64,000 bases of DNA from Allorhizobium pseudoryzae (lineage in GTDB: Bacteria; Pseudomonadota; Alphaproteobacteria; Rhizobiales; Rhizobiaceae): NCBI RefSeq assembly GCF_011046245.1, contig NZ_CP049241.1:2248001-2312000 (forward strand), given 5' to 3'. The position numbers were made by a program, and so were the translations under genes. This document shows, piece by piece, positions 27,477 through 34,952 of this stretch. The notes below the pieces were generated by a model. That model made no database searches. It saw nothing but the letters and a program-made list of their open reading frames with translations, and was not told the origin of the DNA. Position 1 is the stretch's first letter. Each line of letters begins with the position of its first letter.

Positions 27477-27788
27477 TCAGGCCGCAGATTTTGCCTGTTC
27501 GCCTTCGCAGTACAAACCTTCCAGCGTCTCGAGAACCTTCATGACCGATTCCGCGGAGCTGGAATAATAGATAGTCTGGGCGTCGCGACGCGTGTTGACC
27601 AGCTTCTGGGCGCGCAACTTGGACAGGTGCTGCGAGAGCGCCGACTGGCTCAACCCGACCTTGGTTGCGAGAGCGCCCACGGCAACCTCGCCCTTGACCA
27701 GGCAACACAGGATCATCAGCCGCTTTGGATTGGCCATTGCGGACAGCAGATTGGCTGCGGCAGCCGAGTGCTCAGTGAGTGTTGTCAT
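27477..27788 (-). CDS. NolR-like ArsR-family repressor
   Basis: A 103-residue winged-helix repressor. The stretch ANPKRLMILCCLVKGEVAVGAL and KVGLSQSALSQHLSKLRAQKLV and TRRDAQTIYYSSS closely resembles NolR of Sinorhizobium/Rhizobium, which represses nod genes and controls symbiotic and growth functions. It lacks the CxC metal site of arsenic sensors. The protein is shorter at both ends than S. meliloti NolR as I recall it. It is transcribed alone with its own terminator. NolR orthologue or close paralogue cannot be decided without a tree. Confidence 0.85.
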   Translation of the reverse strand: MTTLTEHSAAAANLLSAMANPKRLMILCCLVKGEVAVGALATKVGLSQSALSQHLSKLRAQKLVNTRRDAQTIYYSSSAESVMKVLETLEGLYCEGEQAKSAA

Positions 27789-27887
27789 TTCTTGTTCCTC
27801 AGTCGTCCCCTAGAAACACGCTACCAGCCCTGTGAGCGGTAACAATGTATCATAAATCTAGCAACTCACAGTAAGGATTGTATATCC

Positions 27888-28640
27888 CTAAATTTTGCGT
27901 ATCGGGTATACAGCCTCAAGTATTTCGCGCAGCTCGGCATCTACTGCCGTCCACTCATCGCCCTCGAATACAAAATCGTATCGGAATGATACACTTCCGC
28001 CAATCAAGTTAAAACCGGCCGGGTCCAACCCTGCCAAACGGTAACGATGCGCCTTCGGAGCGCCGATCGCCGCCGCCAGCTGAGTCGCATCGCGATACCT
28101 TATCATAATCCGTTCTTCCAGCCGGAGCCAGTCTTCGGGATCTCCCGGCACGGCGATTTTGAAAGCGTCGCCGTCGAGCGCGTAGGCCCGCCCGAACCCG
28201 CCGTTGAGCGAGGCCCGCCTTGGCTCCAGACGAAAGAAGCTGAAGTCGGGGAAATCGATGTAGAGCGCAGCCTTGGGGTGCCGGTTGAGGAAGCGCCGTC
28301 TCGCCCTTTGGTGATCGGGGGTGTCGCGGGGCACCTGTCTTGCCTCTGCAAACAGGGTGATGCGTGGATGGGCGAGGGGATCGCCCTTGCCGACGTCGCC
28401 CGCCAGGAGCGAGCAGCGGGGCTCTGCCAGCAGGCTTTTGGTATGCAGGGCGAGCATCGAGACCAGGATGAGCGGCGTGCCATCCAGGTCGGTCGCCGTC
28501 AGCGCGCGGCTGACGGCGGGGAAGCCGGACACCGCATCCTGCACGGCCAGTGCCACATGGCCGGCCGAACGAACGAGCTTGCGGGCAAGGCTGAGGGCCT
28601 CGGGATCGAGATCCCGCAAGACGTTCGGCTTGTCGGTCAC
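27888..28640 (-). CDS. HugZ/pyridoxamine-phosphate-oxidase-like protein
   Basis: A 250-residue protein with an N-terminal flavin-reductase-like split barrel (AGHVALAVQD, GTPLILVSMLALHTKSLL, PRITLFAEARQ) and a C-terminal DUF2470-type domain. This architecture is that of HugZ-family proteins, some of which degrade or handle heme. The start is a GTG only 4 bp after the choV stop, on the same strand, so it is probably translated from the choXWV mRNA. A choline link is not obvious. The TonB receptor of heme type lies 7.5 kb away. Heme binding is inferred from the family only. Confidence 0.75.
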   Translation of the reverse strand: MTDKPNVLRDLDPEALSLARKLVRSAGHVALAVQDAVSGFPAVSRALTATDLDGTPLILVSMLALHTKSLLAEPRCSLLAGDVGKGDPLAHPRITLFAEARQVPRDTPDHQRARRRFLNRHPKAALYIDFPDFSFFRLEPRRASLNGGFGRAYALDGDAFKIAVPGDPEDWLRLEERIMIRYRDATQLAAAIGAPKAHRYRLAGLDPAGFNLIGGSVSFRYDFVFEGDEWTAVDAELREILEAVYPIRKI

Positions 28641-28644
28641 GGCG

Positions 28645-29694
28645 TTACCTTTCGCGGCGCCGGTGACGCGTGAGACCGGCGATGATGTCGTCTGCGCCGA
28701 TGGTGCCGATCACGGCGCCGTTGTCAACGATGCCGATGACGCCCGGTTGCCGCGCCAGGGCATCCATCACGTCGATCAGCGGGGTTTCCCGCCTGGCGGT
28801 CGCGGTTACCGGTGCCTGTGCGGTATCGTCTGCGCCGGCACGCATGATGTCACCGGCGCTCAGCATGGTGATCGGGTTCAGGTGCTGCACGAAATCCGCC
28901 ACATACCGGTCCGCAGGGTCCTGGACGATCTCCTGCGGCGTGCCGCACTGGACGATCCGCCCGCCCTCCATGATGGCGATGCGGTTGCCGATGCGGAAGG
29001 CCTCGTCCAGATCGTGGCTGACGAAGAGGATGGTCTTTCTCAGGCGGCTTTGGAATTCGAGCAGTTCATCCTGCAGGCGCGTGCGGATCAGCGGGTCGAG
29101 GGCCGAAAACGGCTCGTCCATCAAAAGGATGGGTGCGCCGGTGGCAAAAGCGCGGGCAAGGCCCACACGCTGCTGCATGCCGCCGGACAGTTCGCCCACC
29201 TTGCGATCGGCCCACTGCGACAGGTTGACGAGCGCCAGCTGCTCGGCGACCTGCGCCTTGCGCTCCTTTTCGGGCACTCCGGCAAGCTCCAGGCCGAAGC
29301 CGACATTGTCGGCCACGGTGCGCCAGGGCAAAAGGCCGAACTGCTGGAAGACCATCGAGACGGTGTGCATGCGCAGGTCGCGCAGCACCTTCGGCGAACA
29401 GCGGTAGGGATCGACCGGGCCGCCTTTCGTCATCACCGTGACGGATCCGCGCACCACCGGCGCCAGTCCGTTGACGGCGCGCAGAAGGGTGGACTTGCCG
29501 GAGCCGGAGAGACCCATCAGCACGAGGATCTCGCCCTCGCGGATGGTCAGCGAGGCTTTGGAGACGCCCAGCACGAGGCTGGTTTCCTTGCTGATCTCAT
29601 CGCGGCTCTTGCCGGCGTCCATCATGGCGAGGGCGCGGTCCGGCTGGTCGCCGAAGACGATATCGACGGCGTCGAAGGTGATTGCGTCCGTCAT
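28645..29694 (-). CDS. choV: Choline ABC transporter ATP-binding protein
   Basis: A 349-residue ATPase of the glycine betaine/choline (OpuA-type) family. The N-terminal extension DQPDRALAMMDAGKSRDEIS is characteristic of ChoV and ProV-like subunits. Walker A is GLSGSGKST at 61-69, the signature is LSGGMQQRV and Walker B is ILLMDEPF. The C-terminal tail (about 70 residues) is a CBS-like regulatory region. It overlaps choW by 4 bp (ATGA). Together with choX and choW it makes the high-affinity choline uptake system described in S. meliloti, feeding choline to betaine synthesis. Confidence 0.94.
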   Translation of the reverse strand: MTDAITFDAVDIVFGDQPDRALAMMDAGKSRDEISKETSLVLGVSKASLTIREGEILVLMGLSGSGKSTLLRAVNGLAPVVRGSVTVMTKGGPVDPYRCSPKVLRDLRMHTVSMVFQQFGLLPWRTVADNVGFGLELAGVPEKERKAQVAEQLALVNLSQWADRKVGELSGGMQQRVGLARAFATGAPILLMDEPFSALDPLIRTRLQDELLEFQSRLRKTILFVSHDLDEAFRIGNRIAIMEGGRIVQCGTPQEIVQDPADRYVADFVQHLNPITMLSAGDIMRAGADDTAQAPVTATARRETPLIDVMDALARQPGVIGIVDNGAVIGTIGADDIIAGLTRHRRRER

Positions 29695-30536
29695 GCACCA
29701 TCCCCTTCGCTGTCGGCGCGGAACATGCGATCGAGGATGATGGCGAGAATGACGATGCAGAGGCCGGCCTCGAAACCGCGTGCAACGTTGACGGTATTGA
29801 GCGCGCGCACCACCGGAACGCCGAGACCATTGGCGCCGACGAGCGCTGCGATCACCACCATCGAGAGCGAGAGCATGATGGTCTGGGTCAGGCCCGCCAT
29901 GATCTGCGGCATGGCAAAGGGCAGTTCCACCTTGCTCAGCACCTGGGAGGGTGTTGCGCCGAAAGCGACGGCGGCTTCGGTCAGGGCCGACGGTGTCGAG
30001 ATGATGCCGAGACGGGTGAGGCGGATGGGAGCGGGGATGGCGAAGATGACGGTGGCGATCAGTCCGGGCACCATGCCGAGCCCGAACAGGATCAATGCAG
30101 GAATGAGATAGACGAAGGTGGGGATCGTCTGCATCAGATCGAGCATCGGGCGAAGGATCTCGTAGAGCCACGGACGGCGGGCGGACGCGATGCCGACCGG
30201 CACGCCGATTGCCATGCTGACGGCCGCGGCGGCGACGACAAGCGCCAGCGTCTCGGTCGTTTCCTTCCAGTAGCCCTGGTTGATGATGAAGAGCAGTCCG
30301 AGACAGGTGAACAGTGCGACGCCCGCCGAGCGGCGGAAATACCAGGCAATCCCGGTCAAGGCGGCCACGATCGCCAGCGGATGCGGCCATTGCAGAACGA
30401 GGAGAAGCAGATCGATGATGTGCTTGAGAACGGTGGAGAGCCAGTCGAAGAACCAGGCGCCACTGACGGTGAGCCAGTCGACGAAATGTTTCGCCCAGAT
30501 CCCGATCGGGATTTTATGGTCTGTGAGAAATTCCAA
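29691..30536 (-). CDS. choW: Choline ABC transporter permease
   Basis: An inner-membrane permease of 281 residues with about seven hydrophobic segments and the BPD_transp_1 signature around TEAAVAFGATPSQVLSKVELPFAMPQI (seen as GATPSQVLSKVELP). It is the membrane subunit of the ChoXWV importer. I chose a TTG start at 30536 because GGAAG lies 7 bp upstream and the product then starts EFLTDHKIPIGIW, as choline permeases do; an ATG at 30578 is an alternative with a GAGG that is too close. It overlaps choV by 4 bp. A 188-bp gap with a hairpin separates it from choX. Confidence 0.92.
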   Translation of the reverse strand: MEFLTDHKIPIGIWAKHFVDWLTVSGAWFFDWLSTVLKHIIDLLLLVLQWPHPLAIVAALTGIAWYFRRSAGVALFTCLGLLFIINQGYWKETTETLALVVAAAAVSMAIGVPVGIASARRPWLYEILRPMLDLMQTIPTFVYLIPALILFGLGMVPGLIATVIFAIPAPIRLTRLGIISTPSALTEAAVAFGATPSQVLSKVELPFAMPQIMAGLTQTIMLSLSMVVIAALVGANGLGVPVVRALNTVNVARGFEAGLCIVILAIILDRMFRADSEGDGA

Positions 30537-30660
30537 AGGACATCTTCCCGTGTTGGACAGATTGCGCGGGAGCGACATGAGCCTCGATCAGGCAGAAGAG
30601 AACTCAGCGCTTGGCGAATGCTATCGTGCGAGCCTGTCACCCGCACGGCACCAATCGGCA

Positions 30661-30708
30661 CGGAACCGGTGACCGTCTCCCTTGTCGGGTGCAATCACCG
30701 GGGTTCCG
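30661..30708 (-). other. Intercistronic stem-loop between choX and choW
   Basis: CGGAACCGGTGA (30661-30672) pairs with TCACC-GG-GGTTCCG (30695-30708), a 12-bp stem with a 2-base bulge. It begins 17 bp past the choX stop on the minus strand. Such stem-loops after a binding-protein gene often allow more binding protein than permease to be made, by partial termination or mRNA protection. Confidence 0.6.
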
Positions 30709-30724
30709 CACGGGGCTCGTCCCG

Positions 30725-31675
30725 TCAGAGGCCGAGCTTTGCCTTGACCGCAGCCGATCCGTCCTTGCCGTCCAGCGTCGTGACGCCGGCAAGCCAGGGG
30801 GTGATGGCGGACGGGTTGTCCTTCAGCCACGCAAGTGCTGCCTTCTGCGGATCCTGCCCGTCATTCAGGATCTTGCCCATGATGACGTTTTCCATGGGCA
30901 GGGTGAATTTCAGGTTGGTGACGAACTTGCCGACATTCGGGCAGTCCTTGGTGAAGCCGGCGCGGACATTGGTGTAGATCTGCGCGCCGCCGAAATCGGG
31001 ACCGAACACTTCGTCGCCGCCCGTCAGATAGGTCAGCTTGAAGTTGGCATTCATGGGATGCGGTTCCCAGCCGAGGAAGACGATCGGCTCGCCGGCACGA
31101 TCGGCGCGGGCGACCTGCGCCAGCATGCCCTGTTCGGAGGATTCGACCAGGTCCAGCTTCTTCAGGCCGAAACTGTCCTTGGCAATCATGTCGAGGATCA
31201 GGCGGTTGCCGTCATTGCCGGGTTCGATACCGTAGATCTTGCCGTCCAACTCCTTGGCGTGGGTGGCGATGTCCTTGAAATCCTTGATGCCGAGTTCGGC
31301 ACCCTTGGCATTGGTGGCGAGCGTGTATTTTGCGCCGACCAGGTTCGGCCCGAAGGATTCGACCGATTTGTCGGTCAGGAAGGGACGCACGTCGGCCTCC
31401 TGCGTCGGCATCCAGTTGCCGAGGAAGACATCGATGTCCTTGTTCTTCAGTGACTGGTAGGTCACCGGAACCGACAGAACCTTGACTTCCGGCGTGTAGC
31501 CAAGCGCGTCGAGAAGCACGGCTGCCGTTGCGGTCGTTGCGGTGATGTCCGTCCAGCCCACATCCGAAAAGCGAACAGTGCTGCAGCTCCCCGGATCGGC
31601 GGCCAGCGTCTGACCCGTGGCCATCACGGTGATGATGGCCGCGACGGATAGTTTCAGCGAAGTGGTTCCTGGCAT
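30725..31675 (-). CDS. choX: Periplasmic choline-binding protein
   Basis: A 316-residue OpuAC-type binding protein with a signal peptide (ending GQTLAADPG). It shows VRFSDVGWTDITATTATAAVLL, FLGNWMPTQEADVRPFL, YGIEPGNDGNRLILDMI and FLGWEPHPMN, which carry the aromatic residues that cage the choline headgroup in ChoX structures. GGAG precedes the ATG. It is the first gene of choXWV, matching S. meliloti gene order. In that species expression is induced by choline; no operator is visible here. Confidence 0.95.
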   Translation of the reverse strand: MPGTTSLKLSVAAIITVMATGQTLAADPGSCSTVRFSDVGWTDITATTATAAVLLDALGYTPEVKVLSVPVTYQSLKNKDIDVFLGNWMPTQEADVRPFLTDKSVESFGPNLVGAKYTLATNAKGAELGIKDFKDIATHAKELDGKIYGIEPGNDGNRLILDMIAKDSFGLKKLDLVESSEQGMLAQVARADRAGEPIVFLGWEPHPMNANFKLTYLTGGDEVFGPDFGGAQIYTNVRAGFTKDCPNVGKFVTNLKFTLPMENVIMGKILNDGQDPQKAALAWLKDNPSAITPWLAGVTTLDGKDGSAAVKAKLGL

Positions 31676-31792
31676 GGTGTTGCTCCATTTTTATGTTCCC
31701 CGGCCATTATCAATATATGGAAAGGGCAAGCAAGCACGCCTATTCGCGCCGGAAGCCAGGGGGTATTTGCGACAATGTGTCCAAAATGTGGT

Positions 31793-31806
31793 TTGACTTC
31801 GGTCAA
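31793..31806 (+). promoter_or_regulatory. FNR/FixK/NnrR-type box upstream of pseudoazurin
   Basis: The sequence TTGACTTCGGTCAA fits the TTGA-N6-TCAA consensus for CRP/FNR-family regulators. Its centre is about 94 bp upstream of the pseudoazurin ATG, so a -41.5 placement would put the transcript start near 31841 with a leader of about 53 bases. This suits an electron carrier used under low oxygen or during denitrification. Confidence 0.7.
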
Positions 31807-31893
31807 AACATGAGTGCGCGAGGCGTCGTATCAGCAGCTCCGAAACAATGAACGACAGCCGCACGAGGCGGCTCGTCCGGAAGGAGCCCGACA

Positions 31894-32349
31894 ATGAAAT
31901 TCACGACCATGATCGCTGCCGGCCTGATGGTGGCTGGCACTTCGCTGTGCAGTTCTTTGGCCTCGGCCGCCGAATTCGAAGTGAAGATGCTCAACAAGGG
32001 ATCGGATGGCGAAGCGATGGTCTTCGAACCGGCTGCGTTGCGCGTGGCCGTTGGCGACACCGTCCACTTCGTGCCCGTCGACAAGGGGCATGACGCCGCT
32101 GCGGTCAAGGAGCTCATTCCCGAAGGCGTGGAGGAGTTCAAGGGCAAGATGAACCAGGAACTGGTCGTCACCTTCTCGAAGGAAGGCGCCTATGTGATCA
32201 AGTGCTCGCCGCATTGGGGCATGGGCATGGTGGCGCTCGTCGTTGCCGGCGAGGGAGCCCCGGCCAATCTTGACGGCATCAAGTCCGCCAAGATGGCGAA
32301 AAAGACCCGCGAGCGTCTCGACAAGGAAATCGCCGCGCTCGGTCTCTGA
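31894..32349 (+). CDS. Pseudoazurin, periplasmic blue copper protein
   Basis: A 151-residue cupredoxin with a signal peptide of about 26 residues (ending SLASAAEF). All four type-1 copper ligands are present with canonical spacing: His66, Cys104, His107 and Met112 (DKGHDAA and [10 protein letters not shown]). Pseudoazurin donates electrons to copper nitrite reductase and to nitrous oxide reductase or cytochrome peroxidases. AAGGAG stands 7 bp before the ATG. An FNR-type box lies upstream. No nir, nor or nos genes are adjacent, so its partner is encoded elsewhere. Confidence 0.95.
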   Translation: MKFTTMIAAGLMVAGTSLCSSLASAAEFEVKMLNKGSDGEAMVFEPAALRVAVGDTVHFVPVDKGHDAAAVKELIPEGVEEFKGKMNQELVVTFSKEGAYVIKCSPHWGMGMVALVVAGEGAPANLDGIKSAKMAKKTRERLDKEIAALGL

Positions 32350-32428
32350 CCGGTCGGTCGTTTGCCTCTGTGCTTTAACAGCGAAGTCTCCTAAATAGAC
32401 CTGCACACAGACGAGGTGGGGGATCAGG

Positions 32429-33250
32429 ATGGGCGCGGAGGCTCTGAAGAACGCAGTATCGGTTGTCGAGGCGCTGTCATCGTTGCAGGGCAGGCTATCG
32501 GTTTTCGCGGACCCGCTTCTGTCGGGTGGCCGTCTCGCCGTTCGCGGCGGCCGCCGGGATCTTCTCGACGATGCCTTTGCCGAAATGGATCGCGCGGCGA
32601 TCGAGGCGCGCCAGGTGGAGAGCCATCTCGTGCGCCTTGTCCTGGAAATGGATCAGGAAACGCAGCGGCTGATTGCGCCCCTCCAGCAGCCGAAGGAAGC
32701 GGAACGGCGTCCCGGCATCTGGGGGCGGTTTCGCCTGCGCGAGCCGGAGCGGGCCGAGGCCGACAAGGATCGTCGGGCGATTGTCGCGCTGGTGGCACTG
32801 TTGCGGGAAACCGGCGTCCTGCTCGGCGCGCTCGAGGATCATCGGTCCTTCCTTCGCGCATTGCTTCTGCGCTGCGAACAGGCGCTCGACGAGGCGCTGG
32901 TGCGCGTGAGGTCCGTTGCGGGAAGACCGGAGGGCAATCACGTGGCCGATGACCTGCAACCCGGCATCGACCTGCTGCAGGAACTCGTCGATCGGATCAT
33001 CGGTCTCATCGGCGCGAACAGTCTCCTGATCAACAAACTGTCCGTCGATGCGGAGGAGCGCGTGATCGTGCTGTCCGGATTACGGTTCGTGCTGGATGAG
33101 GGGGACGAGAGCGTGCCGAAGCTTGCTTATCTCTTTCGCCGGGCGGAGCGGGGGCTGCTCAGCCTGAAGGGCCTGTCGTCGCGCAAGGCGCGGATCAATG
33201 AGGCGTTCCGGTTTCGGCTGAATGCGTCTCGACAAGCCGCCACCGCATAA
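32429..33250 (+). CDS. Hypothetical helical protein upstream of DUF2333 gene
   Basis: A 273-residue protein with no signal peptide or membrane segment. It is rich in Leu, Glu and Arg and probably nearly all alpha-helical, with coiled-coil-like stretches (DDAFAEMDRAAIEARQVESH, GIDLLQELVDRIIGLIGANS). I do not recognise a family. A purine-rich ribosome-binding site (AGGTGGGGG) precedes the ATG. It is followed at 33 bp by a DUF2333 gene on the same strand, so the pair likely forms an operon. A cytoplasmic partner for that membrane protein is a guess. Confidence 0.75.
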   Translation: MGAEALKNAVSVVEALSSLQGRLSVFADPLLSGGRLAVRGGRRDLLDDAFAEMDRAAIEARQVESHLVRLVLEMDQETQRLIAPLQQPKEAERRPGIWGRFRLREPERAEADKDRRAIVALVALLRETGVLLGALEDHRSFLRALLLRCEQALDEALVRVRSVAGRPEGNHVADDLQPGIDLLQELVDRIIGLIGANSLLINKLSVDAEERVIVLSGLRFVLDEGDESVPKLAYLFRRAERGLLSLKGLSSRKARINEAFRFRLNASRQAATA

Positions 33251-33283
33251 CTACGTGAAAGGCGGTCTTTGGAGGGCCTGTTG

Positions 33284-34414
33284 ATGATGGATGCCGTTTC
33301 CGCCTTTTTCCGCCGTGCCGGCGCTGCCATAGGGCGGGTTCTTCAGCTCGCCTTTGCCGCCATCGTCTGGCCGTTCATGGCCGCGCATGGCTGGTACCGA
33401 CAGCGCCATCTGATGATCAAGGTGCCGGTGGCCGCAGCTCTCATCTTTCTCGCCGGGCTCTATGGTTACTTCATCTGGCAGACGCAGGTCTGGACCGGCT
33501 TCGATACGAATTTCACCGAGCGCTACAGGCTCTCGGAACGGACCGTTCCGGTCGGCCAGCCTCTGGTGCCGCAGACGCCCGCCGTCACGGATCCGGCGCG
33601 TAGCTGCCAGTCGTCCGCGATCGTCGAGACGGTGGCCGATCTTACCGATCAGAATGTCAATCAGAACGCCTGGATCTCCTCCATGCTGCTCTACCGTCTC
33701 GGCCTGTTCGGCATGGACTGGGACCGCACGCCGTTTCTGGACAACAAGGCGGCCTTTCAGCGCGGCGTGAACCAGGCGGTGCGCCGCACGGCGGTGGAAC
33801 TCGTCGATACGCTTGGCCGGGTGCGCGGCACCTCCGGCATCAACGGCGACCTGCAGGATGCGCGTGGCAATCTGCAGTTCGATGAATATTCCTGGTATTT
33901 CGGCCTCAATCCCTTCGGCTTCAAGACGCCGACGCCAAGCTACTATCGCGCGGCGATCAACAGCCTGCGCAAGTTCAACGTCGATCTCGCCGCCTGCAAT
34001 GCGACATTCGATACGCGCGCCGACAACCTCGTCCAGTTCGTCGATCGCATCGCCAATGATCTGGGGTCCACCTCGGCGATCCTGCGCGAGCGCTCGGAAA
34101 ACTACAATGCGGGCTGGTTCGACACCCGTGCCGATGACCGTTTCTGGTTCGCCTACGGCCAGCTCTATGGCTATTCGGCGGTGCTCTCCGCCGCCGGCGC
34201 CGACTTTTCGCAGGTCATCCGCGAACGCAATCTGGGCTCGCTGTGGACGGAAACGCTGTCGCAGTTCCAGGCAGCGTTGAAGATCCAGCCGGCGATCATC
34301 TCGAATGGCAGCGAATCCGGCATCATCATGCCGACGCATCTGGCGACGATGGGCTTTTACATTCTGCGCACGCGGTCGAACCTGGTGGAGGTGCGCGGCG
34401 TTCTGGATCGGTAA
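33284..34414 (+). CDS. DUF2333-family membrane protein
   Basis: A 376-residue protein with one membrane segment near residues 45-65 (VPVAAALIFLAGLYGYFIW) and a large periplasmic domain. The pattern RSCQSSAIVETVADLTDQNV and NAWISSMLLYRLGLFGMDWD, and SWYFGLNPFGF, is that of the DUF2333 family of proteobacterial envelope proteins of unknown function. GGAGG stands 8 bp before the ATG at 33284; a second ATG follows at once. It is likely co-transcribed with the helical protein gene upstream. Confidence 0.85.
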   Translation: MMDAVSAFFRRAGAAIGRVLQLAFAAIVWPFMAAHGWYRQRHLMIKVPVAAALIFLAGLYGYFIWQTQVWTGFDTNFTERYRLSERTVPVGQPLVPQTPAVTDPARSCQSSAIVETVADLTDQNVNQNAWISSMLLYRLGLFGMDWDRTPFLDNKAAFQRGVNQAVRRTAVELVDTLGRVRGTSGINGDLQDARGNLQFDEYSWYFGLNPFGFKTPTPSYYRAAINSLRKFNVDLAACNATFDTRADNLVQFVDRIANDLGSTSAILRERSENYNAGWFDTRADDRFWFAYGQLYGYSAVLSAAGADFSQVIRERNLGSLWTETLSQFQAALKIQPAIISNGSESGIIMPTHLATMGFYILRTRSNLVEVRGVLDR

Positions 34415-34435
34415 GATGCGCCGGCTGAAGACGCC

Positions 34436-34897
34436 TCAGATCGTGTTCATCCGCTTCTGGATCGCTTCGCAGCGTTGCGGCGGGATTTCCCAGGTAATGC
34501 CGACGATCTCGCCGATCGTTCCCTCCTTCGGGCGGAAACGGCCGGCAGAGCAGTACCAGCGATAGGTGCCGCCCGGGTCTTGGATCCGGTGGATCTTCTG
34601 GAAATGCATGGGCTCGGCGGAGGCCGATTCATGGGCTTCCATCACCAGGGTCAGATCGTCTGGATGCAGGCGGGCCGAAATGTCCACCATGCTCACCGGT
34701 CCGTCGGATGGCGGCAAACCGAAGATGTCGAGCATCGTCTTGCAACAATAGACGAGACCTGTTTCCAGGTCATTGCGCCAGTGCCCAAGCACATTAAAGG
34801 TGGAAAAGATCTCGACGACTTCGGTGTCCGTGATCTGAAACGGCCCCTGAGTGGCGGTTTCCTGGACCGATGAATGCGACTTTTGCTCCTCAAGCAA
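34436..34897 (-). CDS. Single-domain PAS protein
   Basis: A 153-residue soluble protein that is essentially one PAS fold. Readable features are FSTFNVLGHWRNDLETGLVY, the DIFGLPPSDGPVSMVDISARLHPDD linker (LHPDD typical of PAS_3) and HRIQDPGGTYRWYCSAGRFRP. No output domain is attached. The start is a TTG at 34897 with AAGGGAG 8 bp upstream; no ATG is available nearby. It sits just downstream of a LuxR-type gene on the same strand, 55 bp away, so the two may form an operon and work together. Confidence 0.75.
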   Translation of the reverse strand: MLEEQKSHSSVQETATQGPFQITDTEVVEIFSTFNVLGHWRNDLETGLVYCCKTMLDIFGLPPSDGPVSMVDISARLHPDDLTLVMEAHESASAEPMHFQKIHRIQDPGGTYRWYCSAGRFRPKEGTIGEIVGITWEIPPQRCEAIQKRMNTI

Positions 34898-34952
34898 CGT
34901 GGCCGCTCCCTTCGCTAAAACTACGCACGCCCGGGTGTTGATGAGGCAGGAT

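Noticed and set aside
27040..27567. Open frames in the gap left of the nolR-like gene
   Set aside because: No ribosome-binding site, no conserved sequence, and they cross the nolR terminator and the end of its coding region.
28321..30111. A 596-codon plus-strand frame opposite choV and choW
   Set aside because: The product is low-complexity Arg/Ala/Gly-rich sequence; the minus strand encodes a textbook ABC transporter.
28645..30390. An extended choV frame reaching 30390
   Set aside because: The extra N-terminal part is an out-of-frame reading of choW. The ATG at 29694 gives the family-typical N-terminus.
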